The notes beneath the pieces are model-generated. The model was not told the origin of the DNA and ran no database searches. It was given only the letters and a program-made list of their open reading frames with translations. From NCBI GenBank assembly GCA_029298735.1, contig JANSLP010000435.1, positions 1-22,899 on the forward strand: 22,899 bases of DNA, written 5' to 3'. Positions 6,920-15,567 of this stretch are shown here, piece by piece. Every line of letters begins with the position of its first letter. Position 1 is the first letter of the stretch. The stretch comes from Ophiostoma sp. CBS 140.51. Taxonomy: Eukaryota; Ascomycota; Sordariomycetes; Ophiostomatales; Ophiostomataceae. Made by a program: the position numbers and the translations under genes.

Positions 6920-9252
6920 ATGGACCGAAATCAGACAACGGCACGGCCAACCCGCCGAAATCGAGCGTCAGTACTGCGCCCTCCTGATAAGAACCCGATA
7001 AAAAACACTAACACCACTGACAATACAGCTGCAAGCAGTGCCGGACGAGCAAGGTCCGCTGCTCGGGCACGCGGCCGTGTGCACGCTGTGTGCGTCGACG
7101 GGATGTGTGCACCTTTCTTGCAGACGAAGCACAAGTGACTGTGTCTCAGCAGTACCTGAGGGAGCTGCAACGGAAAGCAGCCGGTTCGGCTGTCGGGCCG
7201 AGCGCGACCAACGAGACGTCGGCCAACTCCACGATAATGTCGACGACGTCGACGGCCGCACCAACTGTGGCAACTGCATCCGTGGCAGCTGCACCAACTG
7301 CTCCCTTAGCCAAACCACCTCCACCCAGTCTTGCCCCCGATAAACACCCCTGCAGCACGGGCGTCCCTCGAGCGTACAACCCGCTGGTCAACCGGAATTT
7401 TGCCTATGTTCGTGGATGTGATGCGAGGCGTTTACGTATGTGCTCTCCCTGTTGATTTTCTTTCAAGCATCTCTGACATACACTAATACTACCAACCACG
7501 CCAGTCTTTCTGGGCCACACATCGACATGGTCCTTTTGTCGTCGTGCCTTCTCCCTGTTGGAAGAAGCAGCTGGCTCACCTGATAGCCGGCGTGCACCCC
7601 TCCATCTCGACGGCGCGGCCCTCCAGAACTGTCTGCGCTGGCAGGCCAAGGCCAACGTCGACGGGGATGATTTGGCAAAGCTGCCGCCCGCAGACCATGC
7701 CCGCTTCCTATTTCATACCGTCCAGTTCCGTCTGGGAGAGCTGTTTGCCGTGGTGGACGAGGCGGCATTTTTAGCACGCTTTGAGGCCTTTCAGCGCGCA
7801 CCCCTGGCCACAGCCACGGCGAACCGGCTGTGGTTTGCCACCTATTTGTTGGTGCTCGCCTTTGGCATGGCCTACACCTCGCCGGCTAGTAGCGTGTCTG
7901 AACCTGATGGACCACCCGGCTGCGACTTGGCTGCCCGTGCCCTGTCTCTGCTCCCCAACGTGGCGTTTGTCCACGATGAACGGCCCGCCATGCAGGCGTT
8001 GGAAGCCTTCTTTCTGGCGGCGCTCTACCTAAAGAGTGTCGACATGCGCTCGCCGGCGTACCAATATATTGGCCAGGCGTTGCGACTGGCCCTGCACGAT
8101 GGCCTGCACCGTGAAGTGGAGTTGTCCGGGGAGCTGTCCGAAGAGGACACTAGTAGAGAGGCCAGCATCGAGGTCGGCCACTCCCTCTCCGCCGGTCTGG
8201 CCGCCCGCTGCAGCAATGTCTGGTGGGCCGTCTATGTCCTCGACCAGGACATGGCCGCCGACCTCGGCTGTCCGCCGGCCATTGCCGTCAGCAGCATCAC
8301 CACGCCCCTCCCGACGGTGCACTCGTCCACCCTCGCCGCCAAGGCGCTGTCGTTGCGCGCCCGCCTCGCCGGCATCGTGTCCAGTATTTGTAGTACCGTT
8401 TATGATGGCGTGGACAGTGGCAGCTTTGGTGCCGACTTTATCTGCAGCATTACGTCTGTCCTGCACAGCCTCGCGGACGTGTCGGCCGACATGGAGGCCG
8501 TCATGGCGTCGGTCAAGGCTGCACGCGGTGAGCTGCCGCACATGTTTTGCAACGTCACGCTGGCGTACCACTACTGCATCCTGCTGGCGACCCGACCGTT
8601 GGTGATTTGGCTGCTCATTCGGTGCGTTCCTTTGACACCTGCCGGTGGTAGTGGTGCCTTTGATTCCCACGTCTTGGCCCAGCCGATTGCCCAGCTCTTG
8701 AAAACGTCGGCACAGTCGGCGGCCACCACCCTCTTGATGTTGAAGAGCCTGGCCGACCGGGGCATGATGGAAGCGTTTTTGCCATTCCACCTCGAGTGCA
8801 CCTTCTCGTCGGCAGTGCTGCTATCGATGCTCGACGCTCTCCTACCGGGGTATGTGCCGGAGATGGAGTCCTCCGCCGACGGAAAGGGTAACTGGCAGGC
8901 GGTGGCCGAGCGGGTGTTTGCCGATTTTGCTAGTAAAGGCAACGTGGTCGTCGCACTGCGGACAATGGAACTGAAGCACTTGCAGGAGCTGCTGGTGCCA
9001 CACCGGCGAGGCCGGCGAGGGTCAGCTCCAGAAACGACAGCAGAAACGACGGCTACAGCAGCGACGCCACTGTCACCTCCGCCAACAGAAACCACCTTGA
9101 CGGCATTACAAGACGCCGTCTATGAGGCAGACGACCATGACGATCATGACGATAGTTCTCTGGGTATTTTTGTGACAGGCACAGACGATATTTTGGCCTT
9201 GGCCGCTCAGCTGGAGGAAGGGGATTTTCCCTACTCGTTTGCTTTTTCGTAA
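6920..9252 (+). CDS. Zn(II)2Cys6 transcription factor (TF2), 3 exons
   Basis: Spliced as 6920-6966, 7029-7435 and 7505-9252, this gives 2202 nt, or 733 residues. The first splice rebuilds a canonical zinc cluster directly after the ARPTRRNR leader: Cys17, 20, 27, 33, 36 and 43, spacing C-X2-C-X6-C-X5-C-X2-C-X6-C. A short YLRELQ linker helix follows, then an Ala/Thr-rich linker in exon 2. Exon 3 opens with LFLGHTSTWSFCRRAFSLLE, the motif that usually begins the conserved region of this class, which supports the second splice. The middle-homology region spans about 200-400, with RLALHDGLHRE and WWAVYVLDQDMA segments. The C-terminal tail is acidic (DDHDDHDD and a final EEGDFPYSF), a likely activation region. 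It is divergent from the monooxygenase and convergent with the permease, and is the best candidate for a pathway-specific regulator. Its inducer is unknown. Confidence 0.88.
6967..7028 (+). other. Intron 1 of TF2
   Basis: A 62-nt intron with donor GTCAGT, branch candidates CTAAC and CTGAC at about 7008-7021, and acceptor ACAG. Removing it joins Ala16 to the first cysteine of the zinc cluster. Without it, the frame from the ATG stays open only to 7138 and loses the cluster. Confidence 0.88.
7436..7504 (+). other. Intron 2 of TF2
   Basis: A 69-nt intron with donor GTATGT, a CACTAATAC branch-like sequence and acceptor GCCAG. It contains an in-frame stop (7453-7455). Its removal restores Leu152 and the downstream FLGHTSTWSF motif. 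Confidence 0.88.
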
Positions 9253-9373
9253 GATGGAGAGTGCCACAGGGAGTTTATTGCAATTACACTGAATGAAATC
9301 GGGACACTAAGCCATGCTCTCTATTCAATCTCATATTGTGAACGACGTACCCTGGCCTGATTTTGTAATTACC
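9253..9373. other. Convergent 3' spacer
   Basis: A 121-bp spacer between the stop codons of TF2 and the permease. The two 3' UTRs probably overlap. Nothing else is seen. Confidence 0.5.
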
Positions 9374-11062
9374 CTACACAACCTTCGTCTTCTTCCAGAA
9401 AAACAAGAGCTCCCCCATCTCGCCCCAAAACGTCCTGATCTCGTCCGTCGTGCTCGCCTCGTACGCGTCAATCTCGGGACACTCCCAGACCAGGTCGATG
9501 CTGGCCGGGTCGACACCGACGCTGCGCTTCATCGCCGCCCAAAACGAGAAAGTGAGAATGGCTAGCAAAGCCATTGCGTAACACCCAAAAAAGTTCTTGA
9601 CGTTGAAGGGCAGAAACGACGTATAGCCAAAACTGCCAATCACCAGCACATAAAACACTGACGCCGCGTAGCCACAGTAGGGCTGCAACCAGCCGCAGTA
9701 GGGCAGGGTCTTGCGGTCGACGCCCTGTGCAGCCAGCGCGCGGTGGAACAAGACGTATGTGACGGACATGACGAGGTAGTTGATGAACGCGCCGCCGGTG
9801 ACGAGGTCCACAATGTAGCCCAGCGCCTCCGATGTCTTGGCGCTACACTGCAGAAAGGCCAGACAAGAAAAGACCATGGTCAGCGCCAGGCAATAAACGG
9901 GCACGCCGTGGCGGGTGCACCGCGTAAAAATGGCCGGCGCCCGCCCGTCGAGGGCCAGGCTGTGCAAACTGCGCGACGTGCAATAGACGTACGAGTTGCC
10001 GGCCGAGAAGATGGACGTCACCAGCAGCGCGTTGACCATGTGCGGGAGGACAGAGATGCCCAGGTTGGCCATGGCGATGACGTACGGCGACGCAGCAGCG
10101 GTGCCCCCACCGGCGCCGGTGCCGATGAGAATGGCCACCAGGGTCGGGTCGTTGTAGGCAATGACGGTGCCGACGGCCAGGGCGCTTCCCAGAAAGAAGA
10201 AGAGGAACCGCCAATAAATCGTCTTGTATGCAGCCTTGATGTACACGCGCGGGTGCTTGGATTCGGCGGCGGCGAGCGAGACGTACTCGGGTCCCACAAC
10301 GCAGAACGAGGCTGTCCACAGCGCCGACAGGAACCCTTCCCACCGGCTGAGACCCAGATTAGTCGTCATCATGCCCGAGGCCGCAAAGGCGCCAGGGTTG
10401 GTCCAGTACCGGAACCCGTACGCATCGTGCCGCGGGTTGCCGCCGCACATGGTCACCAGCGTGAAGAGAAATAGACCAACCACCAGCACCACCTTGCCCG
10501 TGGCCAGCCAGAACTCGGCCTCGCCATAGACGTTGACGACCAGCATGTTGAGCACAATGTAGGTGACAATCACGGCAAGGCAAATGGCCCACGCCGGAGC
10601 GTCGTCGTTCCAGAACTGGATCACTTTGGCGAGGGACGAGATTTCAAACGGGATGACCAACGCCTCGTATATAAAATAGTTCCAGCCGGCCATGAATCCC
10701 CACGCCTCGCCGCCAAAGTGGCCTGCCAGACGGATGAAGCCGCCGGCCACCGGGTACTGCGTGACCATCTCGGCCATGCCGTTGTTGACCATGGCGACGA
10801 ACCCGCAGTAGACAGCAAATGCAATCAGCAAACTGCCCGGACCGCCGGCGTGCAGGCCGCTGCCAATGCTCACAAAGAGACCAGTGCCGATGGCGCCGCC
10901 AATGGCCATGAGCTGAATTTGTCGGTTGCCGAGGCGGCGGAGCAGGTGGTTCTGGTTGGAAAACTCCACCATCGATGTCTGTCCTTCAACATCCCCGGGC
11001 GCTGACAAGGAGCGGTCCATGGCGACCGACTTGGTGTCCGTGGAGCTGTCCTGGGAAGTCAT
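9374..11062 (-). CDS. Amino-acid permease (YAT/APC family)
   Basis: A 562-residue plasma-membrane proton-coupled amino-acid transporter of the APC superfamily, fungal YAT type. After a polar N-terminal tail of about 40 residues, the sequence RRLGNRQIQLMAIGGAIGTG is the family signature leading into TM1. About 12 hydrophobic segments follow, including an NYFIYEALVIPFEISSL stretch in TM3 and a PEYVSLAAAESKHPR loop typical of fungal permeases. The cytosolic C-terminal tail carries a DPASIDLVWECPEIDAYE motif. The start ATG (11060-11062) is followed by a Ser/Thr/Asp-rich tail where nutrient-controlled turnover usually acts. Length is typical. It is divergent from the SDR over 800 bp. GATA-type sites (TGATAA) at 11115 and 11363 suggest nitrogen control. 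The substrate could be an amino acid, GABA-like compound or amine; sequence cannot decide. Confidence 0.92.
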   Translation of the reverse strand: MTSQDSSTDTKSVAMDRSLSAPGDVEGQTSMVEFSNQNHLLRRLGNRQIQLMAIGGAIGTGLFVSIGSGLHAGGPGSLLIAFAVYCGFVAMVNNGMAEMVTQYPVAGGFIRLAGHFGGEAWGFMAGWNYFIYEALVIPFEISSLAKVIQFWNDDAPAWAICLAVIVTYIVLNMLVVNVYGEAEFWLATGKVVLVVGLFLFTLVTMCGGNPRHDAYGFRYWTNPGAFAASGMMTTNLGLSRWEGFLSALWTASFCVVGPEYVSLAAAESKHPRVYIKAAYKTIYWRFLFFFLGSALAVGTVIAYNDPTLVAILIGTGAGGGTAAASPYVIAMANLGISVLPHMVNALLVTSIFSAGNSYVYCTSRSLHSLALDGRAPAIFTRCTRHGVPVYCLALTMVFSCLAFLQCSAKTSEALGYIVDLVTGGAFINYLVMSVTYVLFHRALAAQGVDRKTLPYCGWLQPYCGYAASVFYVLVIGSFGYTSFLPFNVKNFFGCYAMALLAILTFSFWAAMKRSVGVDPASIDLVWECPEIDAYEASTTDEIRTFWGEMGELLFFWKKTKVV

Positions 11063-11862
11063 TGTAGGATTGTAGGGGTGGGGTGGATGGACATGGAAAT
11101 ATATTAAAGTGGTTTGATAAAGTGATTTGGTTGGGGTGAAGTTGGAAGAGAAAGGATGTAAGTCGATGGAACAAGCCCAATGAGATCAACAAAGAGCTAC
11201 AAGACAAGGACGACAATAGCAACAAGACTGGAAAAGCAACAAGACAACACTGCCCTCTTTATGTACACACTTGAACTGGTCTGTGTCTATGTCCTTGATA
11301 TTCCTCGGCTGTCCTCTGTTCTTCAGTTCTTCCGCGTTGCCTTTCACACAGACCACGAGGCCTTATCACAGTGTCCTTTGCCCCTGTTGAGTAAAGAGGG
11401 ATATCTCCCGTGCACAGAGTATGGGGTAATCCACAGAGAATCCACAGCTGTCCACCATTCCCATCTCCCATATCTTGGTATCCTAGTGGGCGGGGAACAA
11501 GATAGAGGCGCACACTAACGGCGCCAAGATCTCGGTCACCAGATACGACCTCCTCACCAAAATCACAAGGACCCACTAAAACGTCGGCTCCGACACCGAC
11601 GTGTGTAAGTGCGCACGCGACTCTTTGCAATCCATCCTGTATCTGATTGTATCTTGTTTCTGTGTCTTGGTATATAGAAGCACAGACAGGATAAGACTCT
11701 TCTCTTTTTTTGTCTTTTAATCAATAATTACGGCTCTCATCACACGTCGTAAACCTTGCCAACCTTGCCCAACTGATCCTTCCACCCGACCCTCTTCATT
11801 TCTCGTCGTTCTTGCTCGGTATCTTTCAACATTGCCACTTCCTTGTCCAACCCCTACTCGAT
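11063..11862. promoter_or_regulatory. Divergent promoter: permease / SDR
   Basis: An 800-bp spacer. TGATAA lies at 11115-11120 and, inverted, at 11363-11368, as bound by AreA-type GATA factors. A TATATAG lies at 11671-11677, about 190 bp before the SDR start. A CGG/CCG cluster (CGGCTCCGACACCGACG) lies at about 11586-11602. Two GGCAAG half-words are at 11755-11769 on the minus strand. Open frames in this stretch show no family resemblance. Confidence 0.5.
11115..11120 (+). promoter_or_regulatory. GATA-factor site (TGATAA)
   Basis: Consensus HGATAR, 53 bp upstream of the permease ATG. A second, inverted copy is at 11363-11368. AreA-type factors use such sites for nitrogen derepression of fungal permeases. 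The motif is short, so chance occurrence is possible. Confidence 0.3.
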
Positions 11863-12693
11863 ATGCCTACCTTTGAAGGAAAAGTGGTACGTCTGTCACC
11901 GTTATGCCACAATTACGATCTTAAGTCACAAGTCAGCGGTGTCTGTGTCGTATGCTGACCTTCACCATAGATTGCCATCACCGGTGCGGCCAGCGGCATG
12001 GGCCTCGCCACGGCCAAGCTGCTCGCCTCGCGCGGTGCCATCCTGTCCCTGGCCGACCTCAACGACAAGGGCCTGACGGAGGCGCTTGCGTCCCTGCCCG
12101 GTGGCCCCGACAAACACCTCGCCACTGCTGTCGACGTCGCCAAGAGTGATTCTGTCGACGCATGGATAAAAAAGACCGTGGCCAAGTTCGGTCCGCTCGA
12201 CGGCGCCGTCAACATGGCCGGCATTCTGGGGCCGACCGGGCCCGTGACAAACGTCTCCAGCGCCCAGTTTGCCCAGGTCATGGACGTCAACGTGCTGGGC
12301 GTCTTCCACTGCCTGCACGCACAACTACCCGCCATGGCCATGAACCCCAAAGGAGGCGGCAGCATCGTCTCGGCAGCCAGCACGTTTGGTGAGATTAGCA
12401 TGCCCAACTGCGCCGCCTACTGTGCCAGCAAAGCGGCCGTCATTGGTCTGGTGAAGTCGGTCGCCAAGGAGAACCAGGCCATCAGAATCAACGCCGTGGC
12501 GCCCGGCACCGTCCTCACACCCATGTCGGCCCAGGACGACCCGAAGCGCGTCGAGTCGGGCATCCTGGCCAATGCGCAGAAGCGGCTGGGCAGCGCCGAC
12601 GAGGTGGCACAGGTGATTGCCTTTTTACTAAGCGACGAAGCCAGTTTTGTGACGGGGGCGGTTTACAATGTCGATGGTGGGTGGGTGTACTGA
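11863..12693 (+). CDS. Short-chain dehydrogenase/reductase, 2 exons
   Basis: Spliced as 11863-11886 and 11971-12693, giving 248 residues, the usual length of a classical SDR. Exon 1 encodes only MPTFEGKV, which provides the first part of the Rossmann strand; exon 2 continues IAITGAASGMG. Motifs are TGAASGMG (12-19); Asp37 after the second strand, which favours NAD(H) over NADP(H); NMAG (89-92); Asn115; Ser145; and Tyr158-X3-Lys162 (YCASK), so the catalytic tetrad is complete. The C-terminal SFVTGAVYNVDGGW is typical. There is no targeting signal. It is probably cytosolic and oxidises a secondary alcohol or reduces a ketone; a pairing with the Baeyer-Villiger enzyme or P450 is conceivable but inferred. 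It is divergent from the permease and convergent with the FAD oxidase. Confidence 0.92.
11887..11970 (+). other. Intron of the SDR gene
   Basis: An 84-nt intron with donor GTACGT, branch candidate GCTGACC at about 11954-11960 and acceptor CATAG. It splits the first Rossmann strand; without it, the nucleotide-binding motif has no in-frame start. Confidence 0.88.
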
Positions 12694-12734
12694 GGAAATT
12701 AGGGGATAGTCGTTGTATATACTGTGAGAAAGTA

Positions 12735-12740
12735 AATAAA
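12735..12740 (+). terminator. Polyadenylation-type signal of the SDR
   Basis: AATAAA lies 42 nt after the SDR stop codon, in the 256-bp AT-rich spacer shared with the convergent FAD oxidase. Confidence 0.35.
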
Positions 12741-12949
12741 CAACAATCTGTATTGCTCTTCGTTCATATCCACAATTTTTGTAAGTAAATCTTATGCCGA
12801 TCAAAATGCAGTGAATTTATATAAGGTTAAATTTACGAAATTAAAGTTTGATAAAAACCTCTCGTTTCTTCGCTATTAAATAAAATAAGTCCTTTACGAC
12901 TCTATTACACCGGCTTGTCCACAAAATCAAATATTAAACATCAACCTAA

Positions 12950-14355
12950 TTACAGCTTGCTCCGTCCAACGCCGGCCTCCTCCTGCTCCTCTAAAAAGTC
13001 CTTCCACTCCGCAGCCTCGCCCACACGCCAGCTCACACTGTTGCCCCATTGCGCACAATCCTTGGAGTGCGCCCGCCACTGCCACCGCGGCTCCGTCTGC
13101 TGCCCGCGCGTCAATAGGTCCACCACCCACTGCCCAAAGATGGGCATCATCTTGAACCCATGGCCCGAGTCGCCGCTCAACGCAACCACCGACCTATTGG
13201 TGTTTGGCACAAAGTCAATGCAGTAGTTGGAGTCCGCTGTGTCCGAGAACCAGCAAAGTTTCGTGTCCACAAACGGCCGGCCCGCCATCCACGGAAAAGT
13301 CTCTTGCAGGAGACGTCTCAACTTGAGCTCGTCGGCTTTGGGGATCGCATTGGGCTGGAAGCCGCGCTTGTTGTCTGGTGGGAGGGAGACGCCGTTCACC
13401 CTACTGTCATAATTTGTATAGCCGGCACCCAGTGGGCACAGCTTGAAAAGGCGCGTCTTGGGGTCGGGCTCGAAAAAGAAGCCGAGGTCGCGGACATTGG
13501 TTGTGGGCAGGCCGCGCAACAAGTTGCACTCGGACTCGGTCAGCTGCACATGCGCGACCGACCAACAGCGGGCGACATTGGCATTGTTGGCGCCCAGCTG
13601 GGGCACGAGGGCCGCGCCGTGGGCACCAAGTGCACAGATGACAAGGTGAGCAGGGTGTGTCTTGCCGTCGGCCGTGACCACCCCAGTGACTTTGACTTGT
13701 CCAGCATCCTCCGCGTACTCTAGACGCACGGCACAACCTGCCTTGTTCCCAAGAATGGACCGCACGCCACACGCCGAGACATGCTCCCAGACGGCCTGCA
13801 GACAGTTGGCCGAGTGGGCATAGCCGCCTAGCGGGTTGATATACCCTCGGAAGCCGGTCAGAGGACCAGACAGCTGCCAGGCATGCTTCCGGAACGCATC
13901 CGGTCCATCCAGTCTCTGGATCCCCGGAGCAAACACGGGGTGCTTCTCAACCGAGGCCAGGCTTTTTTCGAGTGTCGCGATGGCCTTGTCGGGTGCACTG
14001 CCGCTTGTGGCCACAATGTAGCCCGTCTGATGGTAGTGTGGTGCAAACAGCGGTGTCTTCCATGCTTGGATGGCTTCCTGCAACGTGTTAGTAGCAGTAA
14101 AACAGCAAGTTAGAGAAACAGAAAGAGCAAGTGGAAGGGTGCTTCTACTAATGCAAGTTCCGTGTAAAACGCATCTTCATTCTCGGCCCGCACAATCTTG
14201 TTGAGGTCGTAGGCCGCCGAGTAGGGCGATGGGATGCTGTTGGCACGCTCCAGAATGGTGACGTTGGTGTAGCCCGCCTCGACCAGAAACAGAGCCGTCG
14301 ACAGGCCCCAGGCACCCCCGCCTACAATCAAAACGCGATCGTCCTTGTCAGCCAT
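12950..14355 (-). CDS. Peroxisomal FAD oxidase, fructosyl amino acid oxidase family, 2 exons
   Basis: On the minus strand, exon 1 is 14355-14149 and exon 2 is 14077-12950, together 444 residues, the usual size for this family. The enzyme would oxidise a secondary amine C-N bond with O2, releasing H2O2. Visible features are the FAD Rossmann GGGAWG (12-17) with Glu36 at the end of strand 2, an SAAYDLNKIVR segment typical of fructosyl amino acid oxidases, Cys344 in KLCWFSDT at the position of the covalent FAD cysteine, and GDSGHGFKMMP near the C terminus. The protein ends in SKL, a type 1 peroxisomal targeting signal. The substrate could be a fructosyl amino acid, sarcosine, pipecolate or another N-alkyl amino acid. 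The neighbouring permease and catalase fit uptake of the substrate and disposal of peroxide. The promoter contains GATA sites and a CCG array. Confidence 0.9.
14078..14148 (-). other. Intron of the FAD oxidase gene
   Basis: A 71-nt intron (minus strand) with donor GTAGAA, branch CTACTAACAC close to the 3' end, and acceptor TTGCAG. Splicing in phase 0 gives YTELAL-EAIQAW, which matches how family members read across this point. The donor is a weak match to consensus but is the only GT that works. Confidence 0.82.
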
Positions 14356-14453
14356 GGTGCTACCCGTGTTAATTGCTTATTTTTCTTAGACAGGGCCCCT
14401 GTACGGATATCTGCCTACGCCAACAGTCGTACTTGCTCCCATTTTTTCTCGTT

Positions 14454-14459
14454 TTATCT
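14454..14459 (-). promoter_or_regulatory. GATA-factor site (AGATAA)
   Basis: An AGATAA on the minus strand about 100 bp upstream of the FAD-oxidase ATG; a TGATAA lies further up at 14666-14671. These fit nitrogen control of an amine-releasing enzyme, but the motif is short. Confidence 0.3.
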
Positions 14460-14682
14460 GCATCGTACGCCGTATTATTTATCGTTTTGGATATAGCCTG
14501 GTGACGATATATGGAGGCTCGTATCTCTCAATCTCTCTCTCTCGTTCCTGTATCTCGGCCATGTCGGCTAGCTCGCCGTAGTCGTCGGTGAGCTGCCCGA
14601 GGTCGGGGTAAGAGGGGCGCTAGCAACTTGGAAGTGCCTTGCAGATTAGGGGCCAACATCTACTCTGATAAGGGACGTCCAA

Positions 14683-14723
14683 CTCCGACCTCTCCGACCT
14701 CTCCGACCTCTCCGACATCTCCA
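14683..14723 (+). repeat. 9-bp tandem repeat, (CTCCGACCT)n
   Basis: Tandem 9-bp units put CCG at 14685, 14694, 14703 and 14712, with a degenerate fifth unit ending at 14723. Read on the minus strand it is CGG-N6-CGG-N6-CGG-N6-CGG, about 330-370 bp upstream of the FAD-oxidase start. It shares the 12-mer CTCTCCGACCTC with the dioxygenase/P450 promoter at 17881. It may be an operator array for a zinc-cluster regulator or a simple microsatellite. Confidence 0.5.
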
Positions 14724-15567
14724 ACCCATCGCCTTATAATACTTCTTGTCTTACAGAAATGCCTGTTTGTAAAGGACTACAGTGGAAAATGCACCCAGTG
14801 TCAAAATGTCAAAAGCAAGGGGCTGTTCAGAACAAAGGATACTAAGATACGCCGTACAGAAGAAGGAAAGGAAGAAAAGAGAAAAGTGACCGTCGATGTA
14901 TACTTTGACATGTACTCTGTTCTTTTTCACGTTTTCTTTTGTGATAAATTGTTCATTTTCTGTCGAGAACATCTTACAGAAACTCATGTACTGTGCTCTC
15001 TCAGTCACGACGCCGTCTCCAGCTACCAAGCCAACGTACCTCCCTTTCTGCTGTTCTTCTGTTCTGCTGTTCCAGCCTGTGTACCTTCCAATCGGTTCGG
15101 GCAAGGGCGTTTTCAAGAGTGTTCTTGGGGAGGATTGAGAGGAGGAGAGGTAGGTGGAGTGGGGGTGACGTCGGTCGCTCTTATATAATTTGTGGGCTTT
15201 CTCTGTCAGTGTACCTTCTGCGATAACAGAGACACGACAAGGTACTCTTAAAAACGGCAGGCGCGTCTCGAACAAAAAGAGACTGTTTATCTGTGAACGG
15301 GTTGCTCAAAGAAGACGCTTTGGGGCGGACAGAAGAAAGAAAACAAGAAAGACGCTTAATGAGTTATAAAAAGGCATATCGTTTAAACGACCAGATGCCG
15401 TGGCATTTTGTAATACTGTAATATGTAATATAGATACGCTCTTCGTCTCCTATATATGCGAAATATGTAAAAGTATGCAAAAATTAGACCCAAAAGATAA
15501 AAACTCGTAACCAAAAAGACTCCGTAGATGCTGCACCGTTTTCATGACCACCTTGCCATCTTCTTGC

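Larger units (their letters stand above)
14356..15567. other. 1.2-kb spacer, FAD-oxidase promoter and 3' flank of the dioxygenase
   Basis: The left half is the FAD-oxidase promoter. It contains AGATAA at 14454-14459 (minus), a CGG-N6-CGG pair at 14556-14567, TGATAA at 14666-14671 and the CCG array at 14683-14723. The right half is AT-rich from about 15300, includes a CGTTTAAACG palindrome near 15380, and presumably holds the 3' UTR of the dioxygenase. Open frames of about 170-190 codons on both strands (14628-15275) resemble no family and are not called as genes. Confidence 0.5.

Noticed and set aside
11180..11630. Frames of 112-123 codons in the permease/SDR promoter
   Set aside because: They lie on opposite strands over the same bases, with no motif and no fitting splice pattern. 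The region is better explained as a divergent promoter.
14628..15275. Overlapping 174-186-codon frames on both strands in the spacer
   Set aside because: No family resemblance; the frames overlap each other and cover a tandem-repeat array and AT-rich flank. A small gene cannot be wholly excluded.
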